From NCBI GenBank assembly GCA_018902385.1, contig JABSSW010000011.1, positions 186,001 to 250,000 on the forward strand: a stretch of 64,000 nucleotides of DNA, written 5' to 3'. This DNA comes from Physcia stellaris (taxonomy: Eukaryota > Ascomycota > Lecanoromycetes > Caliciales > Physciaceae). Numbering within the stretch: position 1 is the stretch's first letter; the number at the start of each line of letters is the position of its first letter. Made by a program: the position numbers and the translations under genes. Shown here one piece after another: positions 1 to 11,680 of this stretch. Below the pieces are notes generated by a model, which was not told the origin of the DNA, made no database searches, and saw only the letters and a list, made by a program, of their open reading frames with translations.

Positions 1-636
1 GCCGCCAAGAAGTCATGAAGCCAGCATGGACAGTACAGTCGTCGCACTTCGATTGCTCCGGGTCTACCGCTCTGGAGATGAGTTTACGCGGATCCTGTAT
101 GATGCCGGCTAATCCACCGGGATTGGACTCATCGTCTTCGTCGCCAGGATATGGAGCATAGTCCTGCGGGATGGTCGACAAGTCGACTATGGTATTGGCA
201 AGCGAAGATGTGCCTCTGAATGCAAGAATGATCCGAGGATGAGGCGATGAGTGGTCGATGGCGAGATAGCCGCAACTATCAGAGAGTAGAGCGCCAGACT
301 CCCATGTCTAAATCATTGAGGATCAGTATCGAATCGCTTTAAGTTGGAGGTCTGTTTGAAAATAGTTACCGTGACAAGCTCAAACCATTCGAAGTCGGTG
401 CATCGACTTGCGCACAAGAAGGGTTTCTGTATTCCAGTAAAACCAACACAATATGAGATATCGACTATGCGTGAGAGTTCCTCAAGATCATCGAAGACTT
501 CTGCGGAGATGTTGTTGTTGGCGGAGGATAGCAGGCTTCCTGTCAATGGCGCTTGTGACACTGGACTGGCATACGCTGCTGTGAGAAGCCGAGAGAGATA
601 TAGGTAGCACAGCGATGTGGAGATAGATGGCCACAT
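1..636 (-). CDS. secreted class 3 lipase, 5' part only
   Basis: Triacylglycerol lipase-like (lipase class 3) protein, probably secreted. Two exons are visible: 370-636 and 307 down to the window edge, joined across a 62-bp GT-AG intron (308-369) in phase 0. I chose the ATG at 636 because it opens a hydrophobic signal peptide (residues about 5-22, ending in a TAAYAS-like cleavage region); an in-frame ATG at 657 would only add seven polar residues. The motif EELSRIVDISYCVGF, several Cys residues, the segment LLSDSCGYLAIDH and the oxyanion-hole motif ILAFRGT are typical of fungal class 3 lipases. The last readable part is the conserved VHAGFMTSW region. The GxSxG serine nucleophile and the Asp/His residues lie beyond the window, so activity cannot be judged. 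Family call is solid; substrate is unknown. Confidence 0.85.
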
Positions 637-3277
637 CGTGCGCGATTCGACTGTCAAAGGTAGGTAGCAAAGGAGGCTTCAGAAGGGTACTGAGTATTGT
701 GGACAGCAACAAAGTCGCCTTGTGACGTCGTCGAGGGTGCCATGGAGTCTTTAAGGTTAGGGTTGAAAGGCCCTGGCTCGCCTGGTCAAAACACCACACC
801 TATTGGTATCCACAGTCATGCCCTGACATGAAATTTAATGCTATCTCTTCATAGCGTGGAAGCCAATATCCACTCGTACAGTACAGGATGGCAGGCCCAA
901 CAGCCTCTGAACTTGCTACCGAAGCTATTACGCTCATCTACTTCGCAGCGTTTTCATCGTAACAACACTCTCTTCGCATAGATCACTGCGACGTCGATGA
1001 ACTTGCGAGGCCCAGAAAAGACTAAATCTAGTTGATGAGGGTGGTATAACATGAAATGATTACTTCGAGATCGTTGCTAGATGGCTCAAAGGTGAATTGA
1101 GCTTTAATGCTGGCTAAATTGATGGTGAAGACGGTGTAGGCTCTCTCTGCAGCCACTGCTTTGAGTGCAGATGTTTGTTTTGTTGCGGATACTGCAGGCC
1201 TCACTTACAGTATATGCAGGCCTTCTTTGGTGATGATCTTGCATGTGACGATGAAAGTCGATGTTGCTAAAAGCTAGTCTACTACTGTGCAGTGAAAACA
1301 TCTGATCGCTCCTTTGAGAACACGACCTTCTTCCATCTGTTGCTTAAGGGACCTTTTTGGGTAAGAAAGGCTTATGTATTCAGCGAGTGGTGCTGCTTCG
1401 GCTTGTCCTCTTAAAAGACCCATTCTCCAGCGGAAGCTTTTCTGAATTCTACACAAAATTGCTTTGTACAGTCCTCGGACGCTCCGACTTTTTTGATTTG
1501 CTGTATACGTTGCTCAGCTTGCTGCATTCTGTTTCTACAAGCTCGGTCCGTTAAAAATTGACTTTTTGATATGAGTAGTCGAGGGTATACATTTTCAAGA
1601 TCTCTCGGCAATCCATCCTTCAGGGCACTAGGAAGCCCACTCGTACGCGGAAGCTGAACAGCAGCAATGGCATCTTAATTGCGTCCCCAGCTTCTGACGG
1701 CTAGCCTTGTGTGCTACACTTACCAGAAGGTGCTTGACTACCATTTGACTTAGTTTTTCGTGCTTCTCTCCAAATGCAGCTATGTAGAGGAGACACGTGG
1801 ACGGTATAGAAGGGTCTATTGCAAAGTGATTTAAAAGCAGATCATCATACTCAATAGTGTAGTCTGCCACAGGCCAGGAGGAAGCGACTTTGTGAGGTGA
1901 TTACACAAGCAGAATATCCGGAGGGGTGACTCGCTTTCCCAACCTCAACGGTAGAATTCGAAGAAATAAATCCGATGATCCTTAATTGTCTCAGCATAGT
2001 ACACAATTCAATTGCAACACAGTTACCTGAAGGGGATCGCAGAACCATGGCAGTTTCTAGAGAGGGGAGAAGTAGGCGCATTTCAGCTATACGTTTGTCG
2101 GAAGCTTGAGGCGTTCCCTGAAAGCTGTATATAAGTCCATGCTGTGTCAGACGGAATTCTTTGTTTCAGTCAGTAGTATTGCACTTGGCCCCGGTTTCCA
2201 GCCCTTAATCCTGTGTTCGATTTTCGGGACAGGGCTCAAATCTCACTCGAAATAGAACCTCGATAACTTCCACGTTGCTTTAGCTTACAGCATCCTGGTT
2301 CCACATTAGCAAGAATTGCAAATATAGGATATCGTACCTACGTGTAATGGTGAATGTCCAGAATCCTCCGTTGCATCGGAAACCGATCCTTGACCCAGGG
2401 TCAATTGATGTTCAGCGGCATCTATATCATGTTCAAAAAGCACTCATGTATATATACCTTCGTAGTTGTTCCGAGTATGTAGGACACACATAGCGACGTT
2501 CGCTATCACTGGACCCTGGAAACACCACCGCTATAAATACTATACGGGTGAAAAACCCACCGTGGGAAGTAATAGTTGATTTGCGAGAATCCATCAGGGT
2601 CGCGGCGATACCTGCTGTTCGAACATGAAGGAGCCAAAGCCGGCAGACCTGCGTAACCAACAAACGCTTGTCCAAGGATGCATTGAGGCTTTTCGGGCGT
2701 TTGTGCACGTATGGCAGTTGCAATTACACACACGTCGGATTCTCGTTGTCGAGGAAATCGCATACGTAAAGCGCTTGGGCTGTCCATTAAAATGGTGATC
2801 CAGGAGAGTCGCTGTGTTGGTGCTGGTACATGACCTTGCTTGCTGACGCAGCGCTTTGGACGTTCATCCCTGTACTGTTTGTGGCATTGGCTACCAGAGA
2901 AGCCTCCACCCTCTCCACCTAGCATCATGATCCCGTTGTGCAGCAACCATGCTGGCTTAAAGCCTCAAGGACGTTGAACAGCTTGCTTTTAGTTCAGAAT
3001 AATGATTAGATAGTTCCAAACAATGGTATGAACGAGATCCCCCGACTAACAATGAACAAAGCGTACTATATAGCAGCACCTACCTAGCATTTCAGCGACG
3101 TCAAGCCTGACAGTCCTGGCTGTCCGAGGGTCCTTCGAGGCTCTCCTGATCTTGCCTTGCTCCATAAGCCATCCAACTCTGTCCATTGCCCCTATCCGGG
3201 TCAGCAAACGATTCTGGGGTACTGACTCTAAATCTGTAGGATTTCCTTTGGCAAGGACGATACTCGGCTTTAGAGCG
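637..3277. other. gene-poor stretch, no supported gene
   Basis: About 2.6 kb upstream of the lipase. Only short ORFs without recognisable domains or plausible splice structure occur here; the longest is a 146-codon minus-strand frame at 2506-2946 with no family resemblance. The part next to 637 must hold the lipase promoter. I see no repeat, tRNA or transposon end in it. Confidence 0.5.
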
Positions 3278-3513
3278 TCACTTTCGGGTTGTTCGGGTAT
3301 CTTCGCCCTCTGAACTCATAGTTTCTGGACCCTGTTTTAGCAACAACGGTTCTGCCTAGCTCAAGACAAGGCGAAGGACAGAGAGCTCGTTGTTGAGTGC
3401 GAGAACTCGGCTGAAGCTGCACGGAGCGAGGCCAACTCATTGAGCCTGACATCGACCTGTTGTGCAGCAGCAACCAAAGCACTAATGCTAGCGCTAATAG
3501 ACAGAGGATCCAT
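3278..3513 (-). pseudogene. relic of a fungal NLR/ankyrin-type N-terminal domain
   Basis: The minus-strand frame from the ATG at 3513 begins MDPLSISASISAL, the signature start of the N-terminal domain found on many fungal STAND/NLR and ankyrin proteins, and continues through VRLNELASLRAASAEF. The frame then ends at a stop (3361) after 50 codons. In the next frame the family-like text resumes as ALNNELSVLRLVLS, then hits a TAG followed by AEPLLLKQ, and stops again near 3278. One base missing near 3397 and one nonsense codon explain this. No NACHT or ankyrin region follows downstream. It reads as a decayed gene fragment; a short real gene with unusual splicing is less likely. Confidence 0.55.
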
Positions 3514-3809
3514 GGTTTTAATACTGGCAACAAGGATAAAGAAAGAGGGTCAGTGAAGAGTCCGTCGATGGGAAGAACCTTGAGGTAGAAATTCTAGCCT
3601 TATACTGCCCTTGTTACCTCACCTTCATATTCACAGCCTCGCCAGCCGTCAAACAAACCTACTGTACTCAGTAAAGAGGATGATGATCGATTGAATGTTG
3701 ATTGAATTAATCAACTGACCATTCGCGCTCAACCGAAACCGAGCCAGTCGTCTCTTCTCAAGCTATCGACAACAATGCTCACATATGATGCAACAACCCA
3801 CCTACTATC

Positions 3810-6795
3810 TCACATAAGTATACAGCCGACACCATACATAGCTCTCTCGACTTTTGCTTTGACAAGATACCAATCAGCTCTTCGCTCCGCAAACTCGTAG
3901 ACTTCTTCAGCTCGGAAGATGCCGTGGAAGCGATCGCCATCAGCGATTATAGTAGCCAGTTCCTTGGCGTCTGATGGCGCAACGAGGTAAATCTGGGCCA
4001 GCTCCCGTAGTGCAGCAAAATACTGAGATAGCGAGGCGTTCTTGAGCGACGAGATATAGCTGTTGTAGTGGGACATGTCACTGGGCAGGAGCGTTAGCTG
4101 TGACGCCAAATTATTCTTGCGAGGTCCGTGTGCTGTTGGTAACTGAATGTATTGAAACATTCGTAGATGAAAACTGAGAGGTAGCAAACTCAGACCAAAA
4201 ACGTAAAGGAAAGGTACTGTAGTCCCTTACCTAATAAGCTTGATGGATCCGTTTACACTGATCCTCTGCCTTTTCAGGTGCTTGCACAGCGTGGCGAACA
4301 GTCTTAGCCCGACTTCTTGGTTGAAGACGTCCAACATTGTCTTATCGGTACTTCCCACCAACATCTTGGTATGACTGGACACGATCTCGACGATCTGCTT
4401 GGCAGTTTCGCTGGGTCCAATGTCCATAATCTCAGAGTTTGCGCCACTACTCGCTCCGGGATTGAAGTCTTCGGGCTTCTGCGTAGTAGCACATACATAT
4501 TCCACTTCTGCCATCAAGACTTCGATACCTTTGTTCAAGCCCGCGGCTACTCTCTCATCCAACATCTGCTCGAATCGTTTCTTCTCCTTCACGGCCGGAG
4601 ATAGAAAGTCATTACGGTCAGTCAACCTTGTTGAAATGAGTTCTTGCTCATAGAAGACATCAAGCATCTGCTGAATCAAGTCACCAACGTTCACCAACTC
4701 CAGGAATGTGACCAGTGGCGTCACGCTACGGTTCTGTCCTGGGCTGCTTTCCGAGCTTCGCGGATTGTAATTCGAGAGGTGCTCAACGGCTTGATCGAAA
4801 CCTGCTTTCACATGCCTAGTACCAAGAATTTGGAGAAGAAGCACGAAGATCAGCTCGCATTGCTTGCGGGCGTCTTGGCCGAAGTAGCCTTCAACCTCGA
4901 TGAAAGCAGCTGCCCTCTCAATACTCGCTTTCGCAGCATGTACAAGATGTAAAGCAATTTCGATACTAAACAAGGATCGGATGCCTTCAAGACGTGAGTT
5001 CATGATTGCAGTTTTCGCGGCTAGTTCGGTCGTTGGTGGCTCTGCTAGAGGCGTTGAAGCGTGAGTAATGCTGAGTGCCGTGCTATTCACTGGATTAGGA
5101 CTTGAAGATCGTGTAGGATTTTGAGATGTCACAGGGAGAGTCTCTAAAGCCTCCCCATTGACAAGCGCTTTCGCTGTTGCGGGTTTACCGCCAAACGGGG
5201 ACGACATTGGAAATGTTGGTAGGACATTGACAGGCATCATAACGACCTTCTTAAAGGAGGTCAAGAAATCGCGCTTGTCAGCTTGCCGATTGACGTTCGA
5301 CATGTACATTGATTGCATAGACGCATCCTGCTCGGATAGCTGTTTCTCCCAGTTCCCCACTTCATTCTCTGACATACGCTTGAAAAACCCCATTTCCTCT
5401 TTCAGATAGAGATCAATATGTGGCTCAAAAGCCTTGAGGATGATATCATCGACGGCAGCTGGGAAGGCATCGTCTGGATCACTTCCTGGCCGCAAAGATT
5501 GAGCAAAACTAAGGCTTTGACTATATGTTGAGGAAACCGCTCTCAAGTAGGCCTCAAGGTTCGTCCGGTGAGCCTCGTCAAACAGAGTGACGAGGTACTC
5601 TGATATAACTTCTTGACCTACACGCTGCAATAATGGAATTACAGCATTGACTGAAGCCGGGAAAACTCTATCCACGAGGGCGACTTGTTCATTGAATTCG
5701 GTGGAAGCATTGCTGAAAAATTTGAATGACTGTTCCATAGAGAAACTTCCAGTATTGAGACACCCCAAGGGGTTACCTAAACTTTGTTTCTCGCTGAGCA
5801 GATGGGATCTCGTAATGAACATGTCGAGACCTTTAGCACCACCATTGAGAGTCACCAGTACATGCGCATATTTGCGCATCTTACCATCGATGTCCCCATC
5901 AATAAGGCCATGCTCGAATTCCTTGGCTACTGCGGTCTCAAACGCGGCTTCTAGATCATCGAGCTTACCTTGTCTCGACTGCCACCCTTGCGAGATATCA
6001 CTTTTCGCAAATCTTCGCATGTTCGATAGCATACGTGCTTGCTGATCGGGATCCCGGTAAGTACGGAAAACGATGGCGTCGGTGTGGCTTTTCCTGTCCA
6101 CAGCGTCCGCATAGAAGGATGATATAGCTCCGTGGATTTTGCCATACTCAGAACGTGCACCACCTCGTACTGATTTCACCCTCGAGAAGACTGTCAGCCT
6201 AGAGGCAGGATCTATAAGTTGTGACTGAGGATTCTCTCCTTGATCAAATGGCGAGAGAGCAATGGCTTGGAATCCATCTCCAGTATACCTTTCACGTGAG
6301 CTCGCAAACTTTCCGGTTGATACTGTGGATTGTGGGTCGGCATTGAAGATTGTGGTGCTAGGTCTCCTAGTCTGGTGGACGTTGGTGGCCCCATTACGCA
6401 TGCCGTCAATGCCTATGCCCGTCCTCTTGGCCCCTTCGATTGGCGATATACCCGAGGCCTTCCGTAGGACAGAATCAGCTCTTCTTCTTGCCTCGCCTTC
6501 ATCCCAACAATCCATCAACCTCAATCGCTGAATCCATCTGCTATCATCGTATACCATCTCGCGCATACGTTTTGAGACTCTGGCAAAACGGATCAAGTCT
6601 GGGACCGCGAGGTATTCGAGAAGTGAGGCGAGGATCTCTATCTCGGTCAGCTTATCGACACATAAAGAACAAAATGGGAGACTTACCTGCTGGTAGCACT
6701 GGCTTTGAGCACACGATCTCAGCCATGCGAATTGGGGCCAGGACATCGCTCCTAGGCGTTCCGCCCGTAACGGGCGCCCTCTTGAAGTTTGACAT
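3810..6795 (-). CDS. rcy1: recyclin-like F-box protein with Sec10-type exocyst region (Rcy1/Pof6)
   Basis: F-box protein of the Rcy1 (budding yeast)/Pof6 (fission yeast) family, known to act in endocytic recycling and cell separation. Three exons: 6687-6795, 4231-6637 and 3810-4173, with introns of 49 and 57 bp; the joined frame encodes 959 residues. The start at 6795 is better than the in-frame ATG at 6812 of exon 2's frame, because splicing 6638-6686 restores the canonical F-box opening LPAEILASLLEYL, whereas the unspliced frame destroys it. The F-box continues as VPDLIRFARVSKRMREMVYDDSRW. Two thirds of the protein are the helical Sec10-like region, and the last exon supplies the end ERRADWYLVKAKVERAMYG. 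It is transcribed in the same direction as velB, 468 bp downstream of it. Confidence 0.9.
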
Positions 6796-7263
6796 GGAGT
6801 GTCGCTAAGCAAGAGATACGGTCAGAATGATGTACGCATCCTCAAGGGAAATAGAACCAGCCAAAGCTCGAGGTTCGGTTCGACAGAGAGGCTTGCCAAA
6901 ATGGTACGAGCTCGGTGTTAACGGAATTAGAGGAACATGGGCTTGGCAAGTTTCCCCTATTTTGACCCAGTCGTGACTACCTTACTGTGTTTCATAAGAT
7001 TGTATGGAATAAAACGGAATAGCCTTTTTGGCAAAATTTTCCGCCCAGTTTATCATGTCGAGATCTGACTATTGACGACAGCTCCATACACAGTCTCACA
7101 GCATCCAGAAAACTGCAACTCAGGTCTATCATCGCTAAGCCATGCTGAAGACTATCCGAAAAGTGTCCAAAGGACTGTACACCGTGGGTAATCGCAGGTC
7201 AGTCCGATCCACGAAGGAGGACATCCATAAAGGAAGAAACGCAAATGATTAGAAAGTTCCCGC
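6796..7263. other. intergenic between velB end and rcy1 start
   Basis: Holds the 3' flank of velB and the promoter of rcy1. No ORF, repeat or RNA gene is recognisable. Confidence 0.5.
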
Positions 7264-8850
7264 TCACTCGTTATCCTCCTCGTACTCATCTCTGTCACGA
7301 ACGTTCCCGCGTGGCCCATCTTTTCTTATAGGTATCTTAATACCTTGAGTGGCGAAGCATTTGCTTAACTGAGTACTCTCAATGACGCCGGGGAATTTTT
7401 TGGCACTGAAGACTTGGAACACGCCCGAAAATATTGAGGCGAGCACTGGTGCGGCAGTGGTATTAAGCGAAGTAGAAGAATTTTGTGAACCAACATTTAC
7501 GAAATTCATCTTCAAACTGGATCTCCTGGTTAGCAATATGTTGAATGAAGGGAATGGGTTGAAAGTCGAGAAGTTGTATTGAGTATCCATTGAATAAAAA
7601 TTTTACGGGGCCATACCGGAATGACCCTTCGGTCCGGACACTCAAGTCTTGTAAAATGAACCAGATCCCTAGCTCGGAATTTGGGTCCGTCAACTTGAAC
7701 GCACTGACACAAAGGCTACCGATCAAATTACGAGTGAACATCCCGCTCGGTTGACCAGAGCCTGATTGAGGTGCTGCCTGGTCTGGGGTGAGTAGTGGTC
7801 CCTGGCCTTGCACAATTGGCTGAGGGCAACATCCTACAGGATTGGCAGGAGTCATGGCATAATAGCCCTGAGGCTGTTGTTGCGTTGCATATTGCTGTTG
7901 CTGGCCATACTGCTGAGGGGGATATTGTTGGTATTGCGACTGAGGTGGTGGCGGTAGAGGCTGGTGAGTACGGTAATTTGGATACAATGGAGGAGGTTGC
8001 GGATAAGCGTATGGCTGGCCATGAGCGTGCGGTGGATGCGTTGATTGATGAAGCATCTGAGGTTGATGCGGCCAATTGGAATGCGCCGAGGTAGGTGTTG
8101 AATTGGTGGTCGCGTAAGTTGGAGTCGGTGGCCGTGGAGGATATGATGCTGAGGTCGCAGCAGATATGGAAGGGGACGTAGCTGAGTGTCGGACCAGATT
8201 TACCTCTTTCGAAGCATCCGGTGACCAGAGATCTACAGTAAGAACAAAAAAGGAGGTGTCGATCTCACTATCACCCGTCAGACTGATCTTTCGACCTCTA
8301 GACAACCCAAATGCTAAGCAAGGGCATGGGCGTTAACCAATACTTACCTGATGTCGATGTCTTTACCGGTCTGGGCGTCACGCACGATAAGTTTGATGCA
8401 GGGAGGTGGTGTGATTGGGCGTCTGTCCTGCGGTTGTCCGTGGGTCTAAGCTCTACGCTGCACAGAAATGACTCAAGGACGACAAACCTTATCTCCAAAT
8501 CCACACATTCGAGCACGTATTGGTTGTTGAACAACCTCAAGACTGAATTTGTGATATGTCAATATGAGAGGTCAAGCATGATTGAACGGAGCTTACCTGT
8601 AGACTCGGTTGTTATCCTCGCAGCTTACGCTACCCGGCTCATCAGGGGATTGAGGAATTGTTGGAAGTGAGGCATGAGATGCAGACGAGGGGTTGGATAT
8701 GTTTGTCCATTGCGTTCCGTGGGTCCCGGGCGGTCCATTGGAAGTGGATGTTGAAGCGAAGGAGGCCGTTCTTGATGGGCAGTAGCATACATGATGTAGC
8801 TTGAACCAAAATCTCCAAGCGATTTTCAGGGAAAGACCGAAGGACTGCAC
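7264..8850 (-). CDS. velB: velvet developmental regulator VelB
   Basis: VelB is the velvet-family transcription factor that pairs with VeA and VosA and links light, sporulation and secondary metabolism. Five exons fit: 8597-8850, 8488-8542, 8348-8427, 7617-8267 and 7264-7525 (433 codons). They join to read [40 protein letters not shown], then [48 protein letters not shown] and [10 protein letters not shown], all velvet-domain landmarks. The Q/P-rich insert of about 110 residues inside the domain is usual for VelB. The intron 8268-8347 acceptor was chosen because it gives the family sequence [10 protein letters not shown]. The N-terminus is doubtful: the ATG at 8850 lies in the frame that reaches the domain, but the other frame from an ATG at 8792 looks more like VelB N-termini and breaks at a GGGG run (8689-8692 on the plus strand). 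Confidence 0.9.
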
Positions 8851-11377
8851 AGGAGGAACGGGTGAATTAGATGGGATTGAGCAGTGTTGGCCCTGTCAGG
8901 TCGGTCCAGAGAGGAAGAATTATGCCAGTATCGTTATATTAGAAACATGGCCAACCTTTGATGGGTGACTCTGCGTGCCATCAGCGGAATGCATGTTCGG
9001 ACGAAGAGGAGAGGAGAGGTCGAAAGATGATCGTAGCACAGATATAAAGAAAGTATGATCTGAAGATGAAGAACAGCTACCTAGGCAAAGTAAGTAATCA
9101 TGTGCAGGTTTAGGGATGTTGCACAGGAAGTCCCAGCAGCTCGAGAGGATCTGCAAGCCTTGGGAGCAATTGGGGACTACTGCGGGGCTGTAGGTGGCTT
9201 TGAACCGCTCTGCTGGGCTCCCACGAGTCAAGCATCTCTCGGCGGTGATCGTTTTCCTTGGTGGCAAGTACTCCCATAGGCTCCGACTGTGCTCCTGAAG
9301 ATTTCGAGGGTCTGGTCGGTGGGAATGGCTATCGTCTGCACGACCGCTGCCTTCCGAGATTGGGCCACACTCGGTGGCACTCCACCCTACCCAACTATGC
9401 ACCCTCTCCTGCACCGTCCTCATGTTCTAGAAAGGAGAACCCGACTTCCCGGTCGAGGCTGGCCCGCAACGTTGCGTTGTCACCCTTTGCCTGGTCGCTG
9501 ATGGCTGAACCTGCATTTCGTCGCTTCCTGCGCCTGCAGCTCCCCCAAGTCGAGCGTTATTCGGGCCATCGTGAAACCGCGCTGGCATGTATGGAAATCG
9601 TCGATGTCGCTAATACCACCATCGATCACGCTTTCCCATCTTGCTTTTCATCATCGTTCCGATTGCGAACCCAGTGCTGATCTTTGCTGATGCTAATCTT
9701 GACACCTGATCGTTTCCTCGCGGCAAGCCATCTCGGTCCCGTCAGGAATCGACACAGCATATAAGATTCGCGACCGTTCGGGCTCCTTCGCGTCTCCTTG
9801 TACCTCCGTACTCTCAGATTTGTGCAAATTCCTGACGATCCACCTGAGTGACTTTTGGGGCTAGGGTTGAAGACCATGAGGTTTGATGGCATCCCTTTAC
9901 TCTGATGATACCTCATGGCCAGAGCAGCCCAATTCAGGACCGTCGCAGTAAGCATGGGTATCTCCGGTTTATGCTGAAGACATCCTTGTACAGTCTTTGT
10001 GTCCAACATCGTGCAGGAACCTTAATACGCCGGGCTGAAAATTTCCAGCTTCTAAGACCGTCACAAGTATTGCCGGCATGCTTGACAATGTTTTCCTTAA
10101 TTGGATTTACCTTGACTGGAATAATTGCCAGCTCCACTGTAAGCAAACAGCATATCATGCAGAACTGGAAAATAAGGCAAATAACCAATCTCTGACTATG
10201 GCCCGTGGGAAATTTGGTAAGTAGTCCTTATTCTACTGGAAAACATAACGCTGGTGGATGCATGTCTCCGCACAGCTAGTACATCAGATATTGGTAAGGA
10301 TCAACCAATAGGCCTCAGGGACAAGCACGTTCCTGCTTGACACCATGGACGGAAAACCCTTCTTGGCTTTAGCAATACAGACATCTATGGCCCTGGCCTG
10401 ATCACGGTTACACATTTCACTTTCTGTTCCTGTCTCTACCATTACAACATATATTCGAGACTCATCGGATTATATCATGCGATCAATAGGCTTAGGGATT
10501 GTTGAAAAATATGTGGCCAACAATCCAAGTCTTTATAGCAGTCAGCGTACATCAAGTTCTCACACACAATCAACAAATTACAAATCACGAGTCACGAGTT
10601 CTCAAGTATTTCCTGGCATAGTTTGCATAGCTCAACCGTTAAATTGATAGCCTAGCCAAAGAGGTAGGGTGACTACCAGCAGGTATGAGCTAACTTATGT
10701 TGTCCCAAAAGCCTCCAACGCAAATGCCGTGCTCGAAATCTTTTGAAGTCCTGCGAAAGCCCCGAAGCCTATCTGCCAAAGGATACGTGTGGGTATTTGC
10801 TGTCCATGCTTAGCCCGTTGCCAGTGGACGACCATCACTCTCCTCCGTCCTAGGCTCCGGAATCTGACAAAGTGCCTCGCCACAGTAGAGATGCTGGATA
10901 ATGCGTGCTGATAAATATGCCGATTAATAAATTGAAGGGGTGTAAAGCATGAAGAAACTTTTCTTTGTGTTGGTTCTGGCGTATTCTCAGTCGCTTTGAA
11001 GTTGAAGACGAGGAATCTTGTCGGTTAGGCGTTTGAGGGCATCGATAGTCTTGGTAGTCTGATGGTCTATTGTATGTATCGATAATTTTCTAGCCTCAAC
11101 AACGCTACGTAAGGATCTTTGTGCTTGAAAGCGATAGCTGTAGACTCGGAGTAGAAGGTGGCCAGTACTCAAATGAAGGTAGATCGCAAAGTAAATCGCA
11201 GAAGTAAATGTCCGTTGTAACGCCGTTGACCGAAGCAAATATTTCGGTATGAGAGATAAAGAAAGACGGTCCGCTCAATCGCTCCTACTCCAGGCCTTGG
11301 TTTTCTCCACCAATCAGAGGTGCAAGGGTAGAGAAGATAGGTAGATTTGTCAGCAGGAGTTGAGTAAAGTGAGACAT
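8851..11377. other. 2.5-kb stretch without a supported gene
   Basis: Upstream region of velB and downstream region of the pheromone gene. Open frames of 60-170 codons exist on both strands (for example 8920-9423 minus and 9258-9680 plus) but overlap each other, lack domain resemblance and are not extended by convincing introns. The part near 8851-9400 may be velB leader. Confidence 0.4.
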
Positions 11378-11680
11378 CTAGAGGTCATGGAGCTCGGCGA
11401 GCTCGGCGTTCAAGTCCTCGAGGCCACGCTTGGCCTTCCAGCATGGCTCGCCAGGACGATAGCACCAGCGGTGAAAGCTGGCCTCAGCAGCTGCCTTGGG
11501 CTCGGGAGCGGGTGCGGCGAGAGCCTCAGCGGCCCTCTTGACTTTCCAGCATGGCTCGCCAGGACGGTAGCACCAGCGGTGAAACTTGGGATTAGGAGCC
11601 GCCTCAGCAGCAGGTTCTGCTACAGCGTTGACGGAGGCGACAGCCATGGCGGCTGCCACGATGATTGCGGTAACCTTCAT
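11378..11680 (-). CDS. ppg1: alpha-type peptide mating pheromone precursor
   Basis: Precursor of the secreted peptide pheromone sensed by the Ste2-type receptor. The single exon encodes 100 residues. Residues 1-19 form a signal peptide (KVTAIIVAAAMAVASVNA). Two copies of the decapeptide WCYRPGEPCW follow, at 36-45 and 72-81, each preceded by FHR and each followed by a Kex2 site (KVKR at 46-49, KAKR at 82-85). The Ala/Pro/Glu spacers (AEPAAEAAPNPK and AEALAAPAPEPKAAAEAS) resemble the dipeptidyl-aminopeptidase-trimmed spacers of other alpha-factor precursors. The pattern W-C-x-x-x-G-x-x-C-W matches filamentous ascomycete pheromones. Two copies is low. A 12-residue acidic tail follows the last site. 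Regulation by mating-type and Ste12-like factors is expected from the family, not seen here. Confidence 0.92.
   Translation of the reverse strand: MKVTAIIVAAAMAVASVNAVAEPAAEAAPNPKFHRWCYRPGEPCWKVKRAAEALAAPAPEPKAAAEASFHRWCYRPGEPCWKAKRGLEDLNAELAELHDL
11437..11583 (-). repeat. duplicated pheromone-coding segment
   Basis: The nucleotide stretch encoding the mature peptide occurs twice: about 40 bp from 11437, and again from about 11544. The two copies differ by a single base in the core (cgat versus cggt), so the two mature peptides are identical. Such units normally expand and contract by unequal exchange. Confidence 0.85.

Noticed and set aside
7860-7960. CTG/CTGTTG repeat-rich tract
   Set aside because: Encodes the expected Gln-rich insert of the VelB velvet domain, not an independent repeat element.
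8920-9423. 167-codon minus-strand ORF upstream of velB
   Set aside because: No domain, unusual composition, overlaps another open frame, and lies where a velB leader would be.
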